In this document: positions 1 through 8,427 of the stretch, piece after piece
How positions within the stretch are numbered: position 1 is the stretch's first letter
How the letters are laid out: each line of letters opens with the position of its first letter
Source: Nitrospira sp.
GTDB lineage: Bacteria; Nitrospirota; Nitrospiria; Nitrospirales; Nitrospiraceae
Direction: 5' to 3'
DNA length: 61,044 nucleotides
NCBI GenBank assembly: GCA_016873395.1
Contig: VGXG01000010.1
Coordinates: 1-61,044 of the forward strand
Notes under the pieces: generated by a model
The model's database searches: none
The model's input: the letters and a program-made list of their open reading frames with translations, nothing else
What the model was told of the DNA's origin: nothing
Program-made: the position numbers and the translations under genes

Positions 1-199
1 CGTCCAACCCCAGCGATCGCGCATAGGACCGGACAAATCCCTTGGCAAAAACCTGATCGGGCAGCTTGGCAAAATTCCCTTCTTCCAACGCCTTCAGAAA
101 ATCCGGGTGGATGCGGGTCTTGGAAGCAACCTCATCCACGGTCAATCCCTTGGTCTCGCGGACCTGCCTGAAAAATTCGCCGACTGGTTCGTGTTCCAT
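1..199 (-). CDS. rodZ: RodZ-like HTH protein, N-terminal part (cut by window edge)
   Basis: Reading the minus strand from ATG at 199-197 gives 66 residues (starting MEHEPVGEFFRQ) that run off the window. They match the HTH_25 domain at the N terminus of RodZ-type proteins, with a helix-turn-helix core (KGLTVDEVASKTRIHPDFLKALE) and the typical following segment (LPDQVFAKGFVRSYARSLGLD split over residues 46-66). RodZ links MreB to the inner membrane in cell-shape control. An AAGGAA Shine-Dalgarno lies just upstream. It is the last visible gene of the long minus-strand run, 24 bp after the TPR lipoprotein. The membrane and periplasmic parts are outside the window, so another RodZ-domain protein is possible. 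Confidence 0.75.
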   Translation of the reverse strand, partial: MEHEPVGEFFRQVRETKGLTVDEVASKTRIHPDFLKALEEGNFAKLPDQVFAKGFVRSYARSLGLD

Positions 200-223
200 C
201 GTTATTCCTTCTTGTGCCATCCC

Positions 224-946
224 TTATCGCTTCAATCGTTCCAGCAGCTTGTCGGCCTCAGCCGCGTACTGCCGTTCCTTGTCGTCCAGTTGAGCCACCC
301 GGCTCAGCGCCTCACGGGCTTTGGTATCGTAGCCGAGGTGATAGTACGCCCGCCCCAGCTCCAGGTATGTCATCGCGGGCTTCACGTTGGGCGGACTGAC
401 CAGCAGCGCATCCTCGAACGCCTCGGCGGCTCCGCTCATGTCCCCTTCATGCGCCAGGGCCTGCCCTAGCTTGAAAAGCGCCATGTCCGGCGTCGCATAG
501 AGGCGATTGCTCAACGCCCGCCGGTAGGCCTTGATGGCCTCCTGCCAGCGGTCCTGGACCGTGAGCACCTGCCTGAGGTAATTGTAGGCATCGGAATAAT
601 CCGGATCGATCCGGAGCACCACGCGGAGCTCTTCTTCGGCCTCTTTATACTTTCCCTGAAGCGCATAAATATGCCCCACGTAATAATGCGCGTTTCGGTG
701 GTTGGGGTTCTCCTGGATGGCTTTCCCGAACGACAAGAAGGCTTTCTGGCGATCGCTGTCGAGGTTGGCGGCGCCTTCCTGATAGTACCCTTCCGCCTTT
801 TTGAGTTGTTCTTCAGGCACGCAGCCAGGCGTCACGGTCGCAAGCATGCCCAACAGTCCCAAGACCGCGGGATTCGGCCAGCTGCTGCATGGAACCTTGT
901 TCACAGCCGCCTCCGGATGCGGTCCATGATCATGGAATATCCTCAA
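224..946 (-). CDS. TPR-repeat lipoprotein (PilW/PilF-like)
   Basis: 240 residues. The N terminus has a hydrophobic stretch (about residues 27-40) ending in TPGC, a possible lipobox, so it is probably an exported lipoprotein. From residue 55 it is built of TPR units with the usual small/large pattern (AHYYVGHIYALQGKYKEAEE, then YLELGRAYYHLGYDTKAREA), ending in charged helices. TPR lipoproteins of this size include PilW/PilF, which help assemble type IV pilus secretins, but no pilus gene is nearby, so the role is open. Its start overlaps the end of the pfkB-family gene by 17 bp, suggesting translational coupling. Confidence 0.72.
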   Translation of the reverse strand: MRIFHDHGPHPEAAVNKVPCSSWPNPAVLGLLGMLATVTPGCVPEEQLKKAEGYYQEGAANLDSDRQKAFLSFGKAIQENPNHRNAHYYVGHIYALQGKYKEAEEELRVVLRIDPDYSDAYNYLRQVLTVQDRWQEAIKAYRRALSNRLYATPDMALFKLGQALAHEGDMSGAAEAFEDALLVSPPNVKPAMTYLELGRAYYHLGYDTKAREALSRVAQLDDKERQYAAEADKLLERLKR

Positions 947-1844
947 AATGCGTCAGCCGTTTGAACTGGCGGAAGCGGCCTTCGATCTCCTTGTAGTCGA
1001 GCGCGCGGAGTCGGTCGAGGCTAAACGCTTCCACCGTAAAGGACGCCATGACGCTGCCGAAAATGATCGCTTGGCGGTACGACTCCTCCGACAGGTTGCC
1101 GGTCGATGCAAGGTACCCCATGAAGCCTCCCGCGAAGGTATCCCCGGCTCCGGTGGGATCCTTGACCTGCTCCAGCGGAAACGCCGGCGCGCCGAAAGTC
1201 TGCTTGTGATTGAACAGCAGAACCCCGTATTCGCCCCGCTTGACGATGAGCTGTTTCGGACCCCTGGATAGGATCTCCTTGGCGACCTGGACCAGATTGG
1301 GATTGCCGCCCAGCGCGCGGGCCTCCCCGTCATTGATGATGAGTACGTCCACTTCCTTCAACGTGCGCCAGAGCGCATCCCGCTTCCCCTCGATCCAGAA
1401 ATTCATCGTATCACAGGCGACGAGCGCGGGACGACGGACCTGCCGAAGCACGTCCAATTGCAACTCCGGATCGATGTTGCCCAGGAACAACAGATCGGGA
1501 GAGCAGTACCGCTCGGGAATCTTGGGCCGAAACGACTCCAGCACGTTGAGGCGGGTATCCAGCGTACGAGCTTCGTTCAACTGGTGGGAATATTCCCCCT
1601 TCCAGCGAAAGGTCTCCCCTTTCCGCCGTTCCAGGCCGGCCAGGTCGATGCCGCGACTTTTGAGGAACTTCACATGCTGCTCCGGGAAGTCCTCCCCCAC
1701 CACCGCGATCAGATCCACGCCGGTGAAGTAGCTGGCCGCCGTCGCAAAATAGGTCGCGGACCCGCCCAGCACCTCACTGACTTCGCCAAAGGGGGTTCGG
1801 ACCGTGTCCAGCGCGACTGACCCGACAACAAGCAACTTGCCCAT
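930..1844 (-). CDS. PfkB-family carbohydrate/nucleoside kinase
   Basis: 304 residues from ATG at 1844, chosen over the upstream TTG because AAAGG lies about 10 nt before it. Ribokinase-fold kinase: N-terminal substrate region with GGSATYFATAASYF, and the C-terminal PfkB signature DPTGAGDTFAGGF carrying the anion hole and catalytic Asp. PfkB kinases phosphorylate sugars or nucleosides such as adenosine. Its neighbour mtnP cleaves methylthioadenosine, so a nucleoside or pentose substrate in purine/MTA salvage is a reasonable inference, but the substrate cannot be read from the sequence. Confidence 0.85.
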   Translation of the reverse strand: MGKLLVVGSVALDTVRTPFGEVSEVLGGSATYFATAASYFTGVDLIAVVGEDFPEQHVKFLKSRGIDLAGLERRKGETFRWKGEYSHQLNEARTLDTRLNVLESFRPKIPERYCSPDLLFLGNIDPELQLDVLRQVRRPALVACDTMNFWIEGKRDALWRTLKEVDVLIINDGEARALGGNPNLVQVAKEILSRGPKQLIVKRGEYGVLLFNHKQTFGAPAFPLEQVKDPTGAGDTFAGGFMGYLASTGNLSEESYRQAIIFGSVMASFTVEAFSLDRLRALDYKEIEGRFRQFKRLTHFEDIP

Positions 1845-1918
1845 GTTCAGCAACCTTTCATTAAACGGGGCACCCGTTGCATTCCTAGAGCAACGGGTCC
1901 CGTGAAGCGTCGTTCACA

Positions 1919-2041
1919 ATGAGTCGTCAGTCACAAGTCGCAAGTCTCAAGTGGCAAGGCACAAGTAGCAACCGCGCAAGTGACCAAGTAGCAAGAGTCC
2001 GAAACTTGTTACTTGGCTACTTGCAACTTGTCAGCTTGCTC
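1919..2041. repeat. Heptad-type intergenic repeat (word CAAGTNN)
   Basis: About 120 bp between mtnP and pfkB made of degenerate 7-mers such as TCACAAG, TCGCAAG, TCTCAAG, TGGCAAG and TAGCAAG. They are followed by an inverted arm of ACTTGTT, ACTTGGC, TACTTGC type words. The two arms could fold into one long imperfect hairpin. Confidence 0.8.
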
Positions 2042-2060
2042 CATGTGTCATTAGCCCGTT

Positions 2061-2954
2061 TCACGCTTCACGCTTTTTCAGCAGACGGGCCAGCAACAGA
2101 CCCAGCCGTCGGCGCGCGTCCGTGGAAATGTGCTGCGGCGCGGTGAGCACGGCGTTTTCCAAGGCCGTGGCGCAGTGACAAGTCCGGGGTTCCGCGGCGA
2201 CCGGTAAGGCGTTGCGCAGGATGCGTTTGGCCAATGCCACGTTCTTCCGTAGCGTGGCCAGGATCGCCTCCACCGAGACCGATTCCTCCGTTTCATGCCA
2301 GCAATCATAGTCCGTGGGCAGCGCCACCGTGGCATAACACAATTCCGCTTCCCGGGCCAGCTTGGCTTCCGGCAAATTCGTCATTCCGATCACGTCCACC
2401 CCCCAGTGGCGGTAGAGCAGAGATTCGCTGCGACTCGAAAACTGGGGGCCTTCGATGCAGAGATAGGTGCCGCCCTGATGGACCGTGGCCCCCGCTCCTT
2501 GAGCCGCTTTCAACAAAGCCATAGACAGAGTCCGGCAGATCGGGTCTGCAAAGGCGACGTGCGCGACCACGCCTCGATCGAAAAACGTTCCGCTGCGACG
2601 CTTGGTCAAGTCGATGAACTGGTCGGGGAGCAGCACGTCGCCCGGCCGCACGGCCTCCTTCATGCTCCCGACCGCGCTCACGGAAATGATCCTCGCCACT
2701 CCCACCGATTTCAACGCATAGATGTTCGCCCGGTAATTGATCTCGCTGGGGGAAATGCGGTGACCGCGCCCGTGCCGGGACAGAAAGGCCACCTTCACCC
2801 CGTCGATCATCCCCAGCACGAGGGCGTCGGACGGCCGACCGAAGGGCGTCGTCGGCCGCACTTCCTTGACCCGTTCCAGCCCTTCCATGTCGTAGAGGCC
2901 GCTTCCCCCTATGATTCCGATGTCCGCTTGCGGCGTTCCCCTCTTAACCGGCAC
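2061..2954 (-). CDS. mtnP: S-methyl-5'-thioadenosine phosphorylase
   Basis: 297 residues, normal for the family. It phosphorolyses methylthioadenosine to adenine and methylthioribose-1-phosphate in the methionine salvage pathway, in the cytoplasm. Visible signatures: IGIIGGSGLYDMEGL at the N terminus, SRHGRGHRISPSEINYRANIY, the phosphate-site SVSAVGSMKE, and GMTNLPEAKLARE, the motif that separates MTAP from other purine phosphorylases. The Cys-rich tail (EPRTCHCATALENAV) is common in bacterial members. It lies in the minus-strand run downstream of miaA. Confidence 0.93.
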   Translation of the reverse strand: MPVKRGTPQADIGIIGGSGLYDMEGLERVKEVRPTTPFGRPSDALVLGMIDGVKVAFLSRHGRGHRISPSEINYRANIYALKSVGVARIISVSAVGSMKEAVRPGDVLLPDQFIDLTKRRSGTFFDRGVVAHVAFADPICRTLSMALLKAAQGAGATVHQGGTYLCIEGPQFSSRSESLLYRHWGVDVIGMTNLPEAKLAREAELCYATVALPTDYDCWHETEESVSVEAILATLRKNVALAKRILRNALPVAAEPRTCHCATALENAVLTAPQHISTDARRRLGLLLARLLKKREA

Positions 2955-2969
2955 AGAACCTCCTTCAAT

Positions 2970-4103
2970 TCATCGGGCGACCCCAAGCGGCAAATTGGCA
3001 GGTTGACAAGTCGTCTGTTTCGCTTCCAAACGTCCGTCAGTCTTGCTCACTTGTCCGCTTGTTAACTCGTCAGCTTCCTTCTGCGCCGCCAGATCGGACA
3101 GGAACCGGCGCACCAAGTCCAGAATCCTGGCCGCCACCGCCTCCAACGGCTCTGATTCGCCGATCGACAGCCAGGTGATTCCCGGCTCCTTGCGGAACCA
3201 GGTGAGCTGGCGCTTGGCGAAATGACGGGTATCCCGCTTGAGCCGCCGGACTGCCTCCTCGTACGAATACTCGCCGGCCAGGTGCCCGGCCAACTGCCGA
3301 TAGCCCAGACCCTTCATCGACCCAAGGCGCCGCCCATAGCCCTTGTCCAGCAACCCCTTGGTTTCCTGCATCAGCCCCTTGGCCAACTGGTCCTCGACCC
3401 GCTGCTCGATCCGCCGATAGAGCGCGTCGCGCGCCCGCATCAAGCCGATCAGCAGGGGCGAGAAGGGAGTCTCGGCAAAGGCATGGCGTCGGTGAGATTC
3501 GGACAGGGGCCGGCCCGACAGGCGATGCACTTCCAACGCTCGGATGATCTTGACCTGATCATGGGGATGCAGCCGTGCTGCCGATTCAGGATCGACCAGC
3601 GCGAGCTCGCGGTGCAGGTGGTCGGTCCCCTTCACGCGCGCTTCGTTCTCCAGTCGCTGCCGCAAGCTCCAATCGGCCCCCGGTCCTTCCCACAGACCCC
3701 GGATCAGCGCCCTCACGTACAGCCCTGTGCCCCCTACCACCAACGGAAGCTTCCCCAAACCATACAGCCGATCTATGTCCATCAGCGCCAGCCGACGATA
3801 TTCTCCCACATTGAACGGCTGATCCGGCCCCACCAGGTCGATCAACCGGTGCGGCACGTCCTGTCGCTCGGCCAGCGTCGGCTTGTCCATCCCGATGTCC
3901 ATGCCGCGATAGACCTGCCGGGAGTCGGCCGTCAGGACTTCCGTGTCCAGCGCCTTGGCCAGAAGGACCGCGACCCGGCTCTTCCCCACCGCGGTCGGAC
4001 CGGTGATGACGACGAGCGGCCTCTTCTCCACCGTAAGGGGTGAGGGGTGAGGGGTGAGGGGTGAAGTCTGTTCCGCCGTCGTTATCGTAGCTCGATTCAT
4101 CAC
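2970..4103 (-). CDS. miaA: tRNA dimethylallyltransferase MiaA with repeat-encoded ends
   Basis: Transfers dimethylallyl from DMAPP to A37 of tRNAs that read UNN codons. The P-loop GPTAVGKS, TADSRQVYRGMDIGMDKP, and the DxxxxxVGGTGLYVRAL region are all visible. With 377 residues it is about 60 longer than usual. The first ~25 residues (including SPLTPHPSPLT) and roughly the last 35 are encoded by the heptad repeats flanking the gene. ATG 4103 has an AAGG derived from the repeat; a GTG at 4031 (VEKRPLVVITG) would remove the N-terminal extension, so the start is uncertain. It lies 38 bp downstream of mutL. Confidence 0.92.
   Translation of the reverse strand: MMNRATITTAEQTSPLTPHPSPLTVEKRPLVVITGPTAVGKSRVAVLLAKALDTEVLTADSRQVYRGMDIGMDKPTLAERQDVPHRLIDLVGPDQPFNVGEYRRLALMDIDRLYGLGKLPLVVGGTGLYVRALIRGLWEGPGADWSLRQRLENEARVKGTDHLHRELALVDPESAARLHPHDQVKIIRALEVHRLSGRPLSESHRRHAFAETPFSPLLIGLMRARDALYRRIEQRVEDQLAKGLMQETKGLLDKGYGRRLGSMKGLGYRQLAGHLAGEYSYEEAVRRLKRDTRHFAKRQLTWFRKEPGITWLSIGESEPLEAVAARILDLVRRFLSDLAAQKEADELTSGQVSKTDGRLEAKQTTCQPANLPLGVAR
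2998..3075. repeat. Heptad-type repeat overlapping the miaA 3' end
   Basis: Degenerate 7-mers (GTTGACA, AGTCGTC, TGTTTCG, then CTTGTCC, GCTTGTT, AACTCGT) run through the mtnP-miaA gap into the last codons of miaA, so they code for its C-terminal tail. Confidence 0.65.
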
Positions 4104-4140
4104 GCCTTACACCTTACGTCTCACGCCTCACGCCTAACGG
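4036..4140. repeat. Heptad-type inverted repeat between mutL and miaA (words GGGTGAG / CTCACGC)
   Basis: Left arm: four consecutive near-perfect 7-mers GGGTGAG at about 4039-4066, lying inside the miaA N-terminal codons. Right arm: TTACACC, TTACGTC, TCACGCC, TCACGCC, TAACGGG at 4104-4140. The arms are complementary and are separated by unique sequence. Confidence 0.85.
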
Positions 4141-4141
4141 G

Positions 4142-5980
4142 TTACGCGCGGCCAAAAATTTTGTCCAATTCCTCTGCCGGAAGCCGGAGGGCCACCCGTC
4201 GGCCGTGCGGACAAGTCATGGGCAGGCCTTCCTCAACCCAGTCTTCGATCAGCTGCTTGCTTTCCGCCGGCTCCATCGCTCGACCGGCCCGGACGGCTGC
4301 ATGGCAGGCCAGCGAAGCCAGCACGGGCCGCACCCGCGCTTCCAGAGAAGAGGCGGCATTCCACTCCGACAGGTCGTCCACGAGGTCTTGAATCAACGAC
4401 TGGTAGTCGAGCCGACCCAGCAAAGCCGGCACCGCTCTGACGACGAACGAGGAGGAGCCGAAGGGCTCCAGCAGAAGCCCGAGCTTTTCCAGGTCCGGCA
4501 CGTGACGCTGAACGAGAGGGACCGCACTGGGCGCCAACTCAAGCGGCTCGGCAATGAGCAGGGGTTGCAACTCCACAGCCCGGCTCTGCCAGGCCCGCCA
4601 GAGCCGTTCAAACAGGACCCGTTCGTGAGCCGTGTGCTGGTCAATCACCTGCAGCTCCGAACCTACCTGCGCGATCAGGAACGTGCGGCTGACCTGTCCT
4701 AAGGGGGTCACCTCGGCGCCGGGGCCGATCGACACAGGACCAAGAAGCGAGACCTGGGCCGTTCCGGAATCGGCCGACCCTTGAAGCCGGCTGCTCCCCG
4801 GAGAACCTGAGAACAAGGCCGCCTGAGTGGTCCGTATCCAGCGATCCTCAGGCCGACCCTCCGCCACGAAGCTGCTCCGGCCCTCCAGACCAATCCCCCC
4901 TGCCTGCCCTGCCGACTCTATAGGCGCAGCCAGGGAGGCTCGGCCGCCTATGGCCGCGCCCGTCCGCCCACCCAGTGCCTCCCGGACCGCCTGTCTCACC
5001 GTTTGGTGAATCAGGTCCTGGTCGGCAAACCGGACTTCCCGCTTGGCCGGATGCACGTTGACGTCCACCCGCTCCGGATCGACGTCGAGAAACAGGACGT
5101 ACCGGGGATGGCGGCCCTTTGCGAGAAAGGTGCCGTAGCCATCGGAGACCGCATGGGCGACGGCCGCGTTCCTGATCGCCCGGCGGTTCACGAAGAGATC
5201 CTGGGGGGCGCGCCCGACGCGCGTCTGCGCCGCGTCGATCGTGAGCCCGTGAAGCAACAAGCCGGGCCGTTCCGCGCGCACCTCGATCATCTGCTCCAAC
5301 ACCTTGGCGCCGTAGACTTGCAGCAGACGATCCCGCCAGGAAGCCACCGCGGGATAGGTCAGCACCTCCTGCCCGTTATGCCGGAGTTGAAACTGCACCG
5401 AGAGCCACGCCAACGCCGCCTGCTGCACTACCTGACAGATATGGGAAAACTCGGTCGTCTGTGTCTTGAGAAATTTCTTCCGGGCCGGCGTATTGAAAAA
5501 GAGGTTCGCCACCTCCACCTGCGTGCCGGGCGCCGCCGCCACGTCCTCCACCTTGGTCATCGTCCCTCCGGTCACGGCCACCAGGGTGCCGACCGGTTCG
5601 TGCCGACAGGCGGTGATGAGCCGGACCTTCGAGACGGCCGCGATGCTGGGCAGGGCCTCTCCGCGAAATCCCAGGGTCGTGATCGACCACAGATCGCGCT
5701 CCGCGTACAGCTTGCTCGTCGCGTGACGCTGGAAGGCCAGTTGGGCGTCGGCTCGGCCCATGCCTTCTCCGTCATCCGCCACCCTGATCAGCCCGCGCCC
5801 GCCGTCCGTCACCTCGACGGTGATCCGGCTGCTCCCGGCATCCAGGCTGTTATCGATCAGCTCCCGCACCACCGCGGCCGGCCGCTCGACCACCTCCCCG
5901 GCCGCGATCCGGCTGGCGACTTCGCCGGGCAGAACCCGGATTCTTCCGAGACTGCCAGCCACATTCATCGAGGCCTGCAT
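4142..5980 (-). CDS. mutL: DNA mismatch repair protein MutL
   Basis: 612 residues from ATG 5980, preceded by a clear AAGGAG. GHKL ATPase of mismatch repair. ATP-site motifs are all present: EVVERPAAVVRELIDNSLDAG, DDGEGM, the ATSKL segment and GFRGEALPSI. The C-terminal dimer/endonuclease domain has DQHTAHERVLFE, which fits the metal-binding DQHA(X)2E(X)4E motif except for Thr in place of Ala, plus ACHAAVRAG and CPHGRR. It is therefore probably a nicking MutL of the kind found in bacteria without MutH. Downstream of the cpoB-like genes, upstream of miaA. Confidence 0.96.
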   Translation of the reverse strand: MQASMNVAGSLGRIRVLPGEVASRIAAGEVVERPAAVVRELIDNSLDAGSSRITVEVTDGGRGLIRVADDGEGMGRADAQLAFQRHATSKLYAERDLWSITTLGFRGEALPSIAAVSKVRLITACRHEPVGTLVAVTGGTMTKVEDVAAAPGTQVEVANLFFNTPARKKFLKTQTTEFSHICQVVQQAALAWLSVQFQLRHNGQEVLTYPAVASWRDRLLQVYGAKVLEQMIEVRAERPGLLLHGLTIDAAQTRVGRAPQDLFVNRRAIRNAAVAHAVSDGYGTFLAKGRHPRYVLFLDVDPERVDVNVHPAKREVRFADQDLIHQTVRQAVREALGGRTGAAIGGRASLAAPIESAGQAGGIGLEGRSSFVAEGRPEDRWIRTTQAALFSGSPGSSRLQGSADSGTAQVSLLGPVSIGPGAEVTPLGQVSRTFLIAQVGSELQVIDQHTAHERVLFERLWRAWQSRAVELQPLLIAEPLELAPSAVPLVQRHVPDLEKLGLLLEPFGSSSFVVRAVPALLGRLDYQSLIQDLVDDLSEWNAASSLEARVRPVLASLACHAAVRAGRAMEPAESKQLIEDWVEEGLPMTCPHGRRVALRLPAEELDKIFGRA

Positions 5981-6059
5981 GACGACCCGCTCCTTCGCGC
6001 AGCCGGCTTCTCCGCCACCTCGACCAGGCCCGGAGACAAAGGGAACGATCGGCGGGGGC

Positions 6060-6908
6060 TCATCGCAGCTCGGCCAGCTTGTTCTTGGCCAACTTGGCTT
6101 CAGGGGATGCAGGAAACTCTTCGACAACCCGTTTGAGGAATCCGCGAGCCTTGAGCACGTCCCCGGTTTCGGTCGAGATCACGCCGAGTTTGAACAGTGC
6201 GGGCGGGACCTTTTCGCTCTTGGGAAAATCGGCGGCAACCCGCTCGAACGACTCAGTCGCGCGCCCGAACTCTTTCGTACTGTAATAAGACTCCCCCAGG
6301 AAATAGTGGGCGTCCGCCGTTTTCGAGGTGGCCGGGAAATCCTGCAAGAACCGCTGGAACCCTTCCACGGCAAGAGTGTACCGGCCGTCGATGTAGTCGT
6401 TGTAGGCCAGGTTAAACGCCGAGGTCGGGGTGATGGCCGGCGTGCCGGAAATCATCGGCCCCGTTTCCGGCAAGGAGGGGGTGGGAGCCAGCTTGGCCGG
6501 CTTGGATTGACGCGACGGCTCGCCGGGGACGGTCTCGGAGGGCGTCGGCTCAGGTGGACGGGCCTCCGAGAGTCGAGCCAGCCAGCCGCCCAATTCCTTT
6601 ACCCGATCTTCAAGCTGGGCGAGCCGTCGTCGGAGTCCCTCGATGTCCTTCCCGGTCGTCTCGCTCGATGCCGCCTTAGCAACCGGCTTGCCTTCGAGCT
6701 TCGCCTCCAAGGACTTGAGCCGGTTCTGCAGCTCTTCCTGCTTCTTACGGTCTTGCTCCTGAGCCTTCGTGGCGGTACGAAGATCATCCCGCAAGTCCAC
6801 GAAGTCTGCATGCCTGGCGCACCCGAGAGGGGCCACGGTCAGAAGGGCCATCAGAAAGACGGCTGGGGAAAGAACAGCCGGACGGTCGCGTGGAACAATC
6901 GCTTGCAT
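6060..6908 (-). CDS. CpoB/YbgF-like Tol-Pal accessory protein 1
   Basis: 282 residues from ATG 6908. Signal sequence (FLMALLTVAPLGC) with a lipobox-like end, a charged coiled-coil region at about residues 35-110 (the trimerising YbgF N-domain pattern), a Pro-rich linker, then a C-terminal TPR domain (AFNLAYNDYIDGRYTLAVEGFQRFL and two further units). YbgF/CpoB coordinates Tol-Pal with peptidoglycan synthesis at division. It follows the second copy at 6913 by only 4 bp, so the pair is co-translated. The two genes look like an old tandem duplication. Confidence 0.85.
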   Translation of the reverse strand: MQAIVPRDRPAVLSPAVFLMALLTVAPLGCARHADFVDLRDDLRTATKAQEQDRKKQEELQNRLKSLEAKLEGKPVAKAASSETTGKDIEGLRRRLAQLEDRVKELGGWLARLSEARPPEPTPSETVPGEPSRQSKPAKLAPTPSLPETGPMISGTPAITPTSAFNLAYNDYIDGRYTLAVEGFQRFLQDFPATSKTADAHYFLGESYYSTKEFGRATESFERVAADFPKSEKVPPALFKLGVISTETGDVLKARGFLKRVVEEFPASPEAKLAKNKLAELR

Positions 6909-6912
6909 GGAT

Positions 6913-8373
6913 TTACCTGCTTTGCTTGAGTTGCGCCAACTTATCCAGCGCCTTGCCTGCCTCGGGACTCTTGGGATAGGCATCGGCCACCTGCCGCAGG
7001 GTCGTCGAGGCCCTGCCCCGATCCTTGAGAGCCAGGTAGGCAAACCCCTTCTTTAACAACGCGGCCGGCACTTTTTCGCTGGTTGGGTAGGACAGTTTCA
7101 CCCGGTCGAAGGCTTCGATGGCCCGTTCATAGTCCTTTTTTCCATAATAACATTCTCCCAGCCAGTACTGAGCATTGGGGGCCAGATTGGAGGTGGGGTG
7201 CTGGACCAGGAAATCCGAAAACCCCTGGAGCGCGCCGTTCAAATCCCCCTGTTTGAATTTCTGGATGTTCCGGTCATAGGCCTCCTTGGCGCTGGCCGCC
7301 GCCTCGGTCTGGGCGCCGGCGGGCGTGGCAGTCCGTGCGGCGAGCGAAGCGGCCTGGGCCGAATCGTCAGCCGTCTCCTGGACCGGCTCAGAAGGAGCGA
7401 CCGGCTTCGACGGGGCCGCCGCCTCACCGGTCGGCGCATGCGCACCCTCCCCGGGAGACTGACTCGATCGCTTGGCGCGATGGGACTCTTTCGCCGCAGA
7501 GGGAGCGGAGGAAGGCTGCGCGGCTTTCTTCCCCCCCTGTTTACCCACTGCCGGGTTTTTGGTTTCCCGGAGTTGATTGACCGCTTGAGTGAGGGCTTCG
7601 ACTTGGCTCTTGACAGCCTCCACGCCCGTGTTCGTCTCGTCAAGGCGGCGATCCTGCTGCTCCTCCTGGGCCACAAATTTCTCACCCACGGCCTCCAGCG
7701 CCTTGGCAACCGACGTCACGCTTTTATTCACCTCGGCCAGATGGGCGGTGGTCGCTTGAGCGTCCGCTTCGACCTTGTCCCGCAAAGCATCCGTCCGTTG
7801 CGAGGCCGCCGCGGTGAAGTCGGTGATGCGTTGATCTTCCTGAATGAGCTTCTCCCCCAGACCATTGATGGCCAGCTTGAACTCCGCGAGGGCGCCGTTG
7901 AGTTGGACAATCTGCTCGCCCAAGGCCTGCCTCTGGGCGTCATCCGTTGCGAGGGCCTGGTCATGCGCTTGGAGGCGCGCGTCCAAAGTCTTGGTCGCGG
8001 AGACGACTCCGGCGTTCGCCGCCTTCAGGTCGGCGTTCAACTTCCCCAACCGATGTTCCAGATCATCCAATTTGGCTCGGATCGAGGTCTGTTCGTGCGT
8101 GCCCTTGTCCAGTCCGCCTCGGAGCGCCGCGACCTCCTCCTCGCGCAGTTCACTGACATCCTGATGGAGCTTCGCACCAGCCTCGTTGGCCCGCTTGATA
8201 GCCTCATCCAGCTTGGCGATCTTCAGGTCCACCTCCTGGTTGAGCTTGGTCAGGTCCGCCTTTTGGGCCAGACAGCCGCTCATCACCAATAGACCAACGA
8301 GAACGGCCGCAAGCCGTCCAGAACGCCGGTACCAGCCACCACTTTGGATCTGCCTGCTCACCACTTCTATCAT
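6913..8373 (-). CDS. CpoB/YbgF-like lipoprotein 2 with long coiled coil
   Basis: 486 residues. Signal peptide with lipobox VMSGC, then about 230 residues of nearly uninterrupted coiled coil (repeated KLNADLKAANAG, VEADAQATTAHLAEV type heptads), a low-complexity Ala/Pro/Ser linker at about 290-355, and a C-terminal YbgF-type TPR domain (AYDRNIQKFKQGDLNGALQGF onward). It is much longer than ordinary CpoB (about 260 residues) because of the coiled coil, which could span part of the periplasm. SD AAGGGGG precedes the ATG. It occupies the position between tolB and cpoB where pal normally lies. Confidence 0.82.
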   Translation of the reverse strand: MIEVVSRQIQSGGWYRRSGRLAAVLVGLLVMSGCLAQKADLTKLNQEVDLKIAKLDEAIKRANEAGAKLHQDVSELREEEVAALRGGLDKGTHEQTSIRAKLDDLEHRLGKLNADLKAANAGVVSATKTLDARLQAHDQALATDDAQRQALGEQIVQLNGALAEFKLAINGLGEKLIQEDQRITDFTAAASQRTDALRDKVEADAQATTAHLAEVNKSVTSVAKALEAVGEKFVAQEEQQDRRLDETNTGVEAVKSQVEALTQAVNQLRETKNPAVGKQGGKKAAQPSSAPSAAKESHRAKRSSQSPGEGAHAPTGEAAAPSKPVAPSEPVQETADDSAQAASLAARTATPAGAQTEAAASAKEAYDRNIQKFKQGDLNGALQGFSDFLVQHPTSNLAPNAQYWLGECYYGKKDYERAIEAFDRVKLSYPTSEKVPAALLKKGFAYLALKDRGRASTTLRQVADAYPKSPEAGKALDKLAQLKQSR

Positions 8374-8427
8374 TCCCCCTTAGATCGTGCTTACGCGCGG
8401 CGCGGCCGCCGCACGAGACCGCTCACA

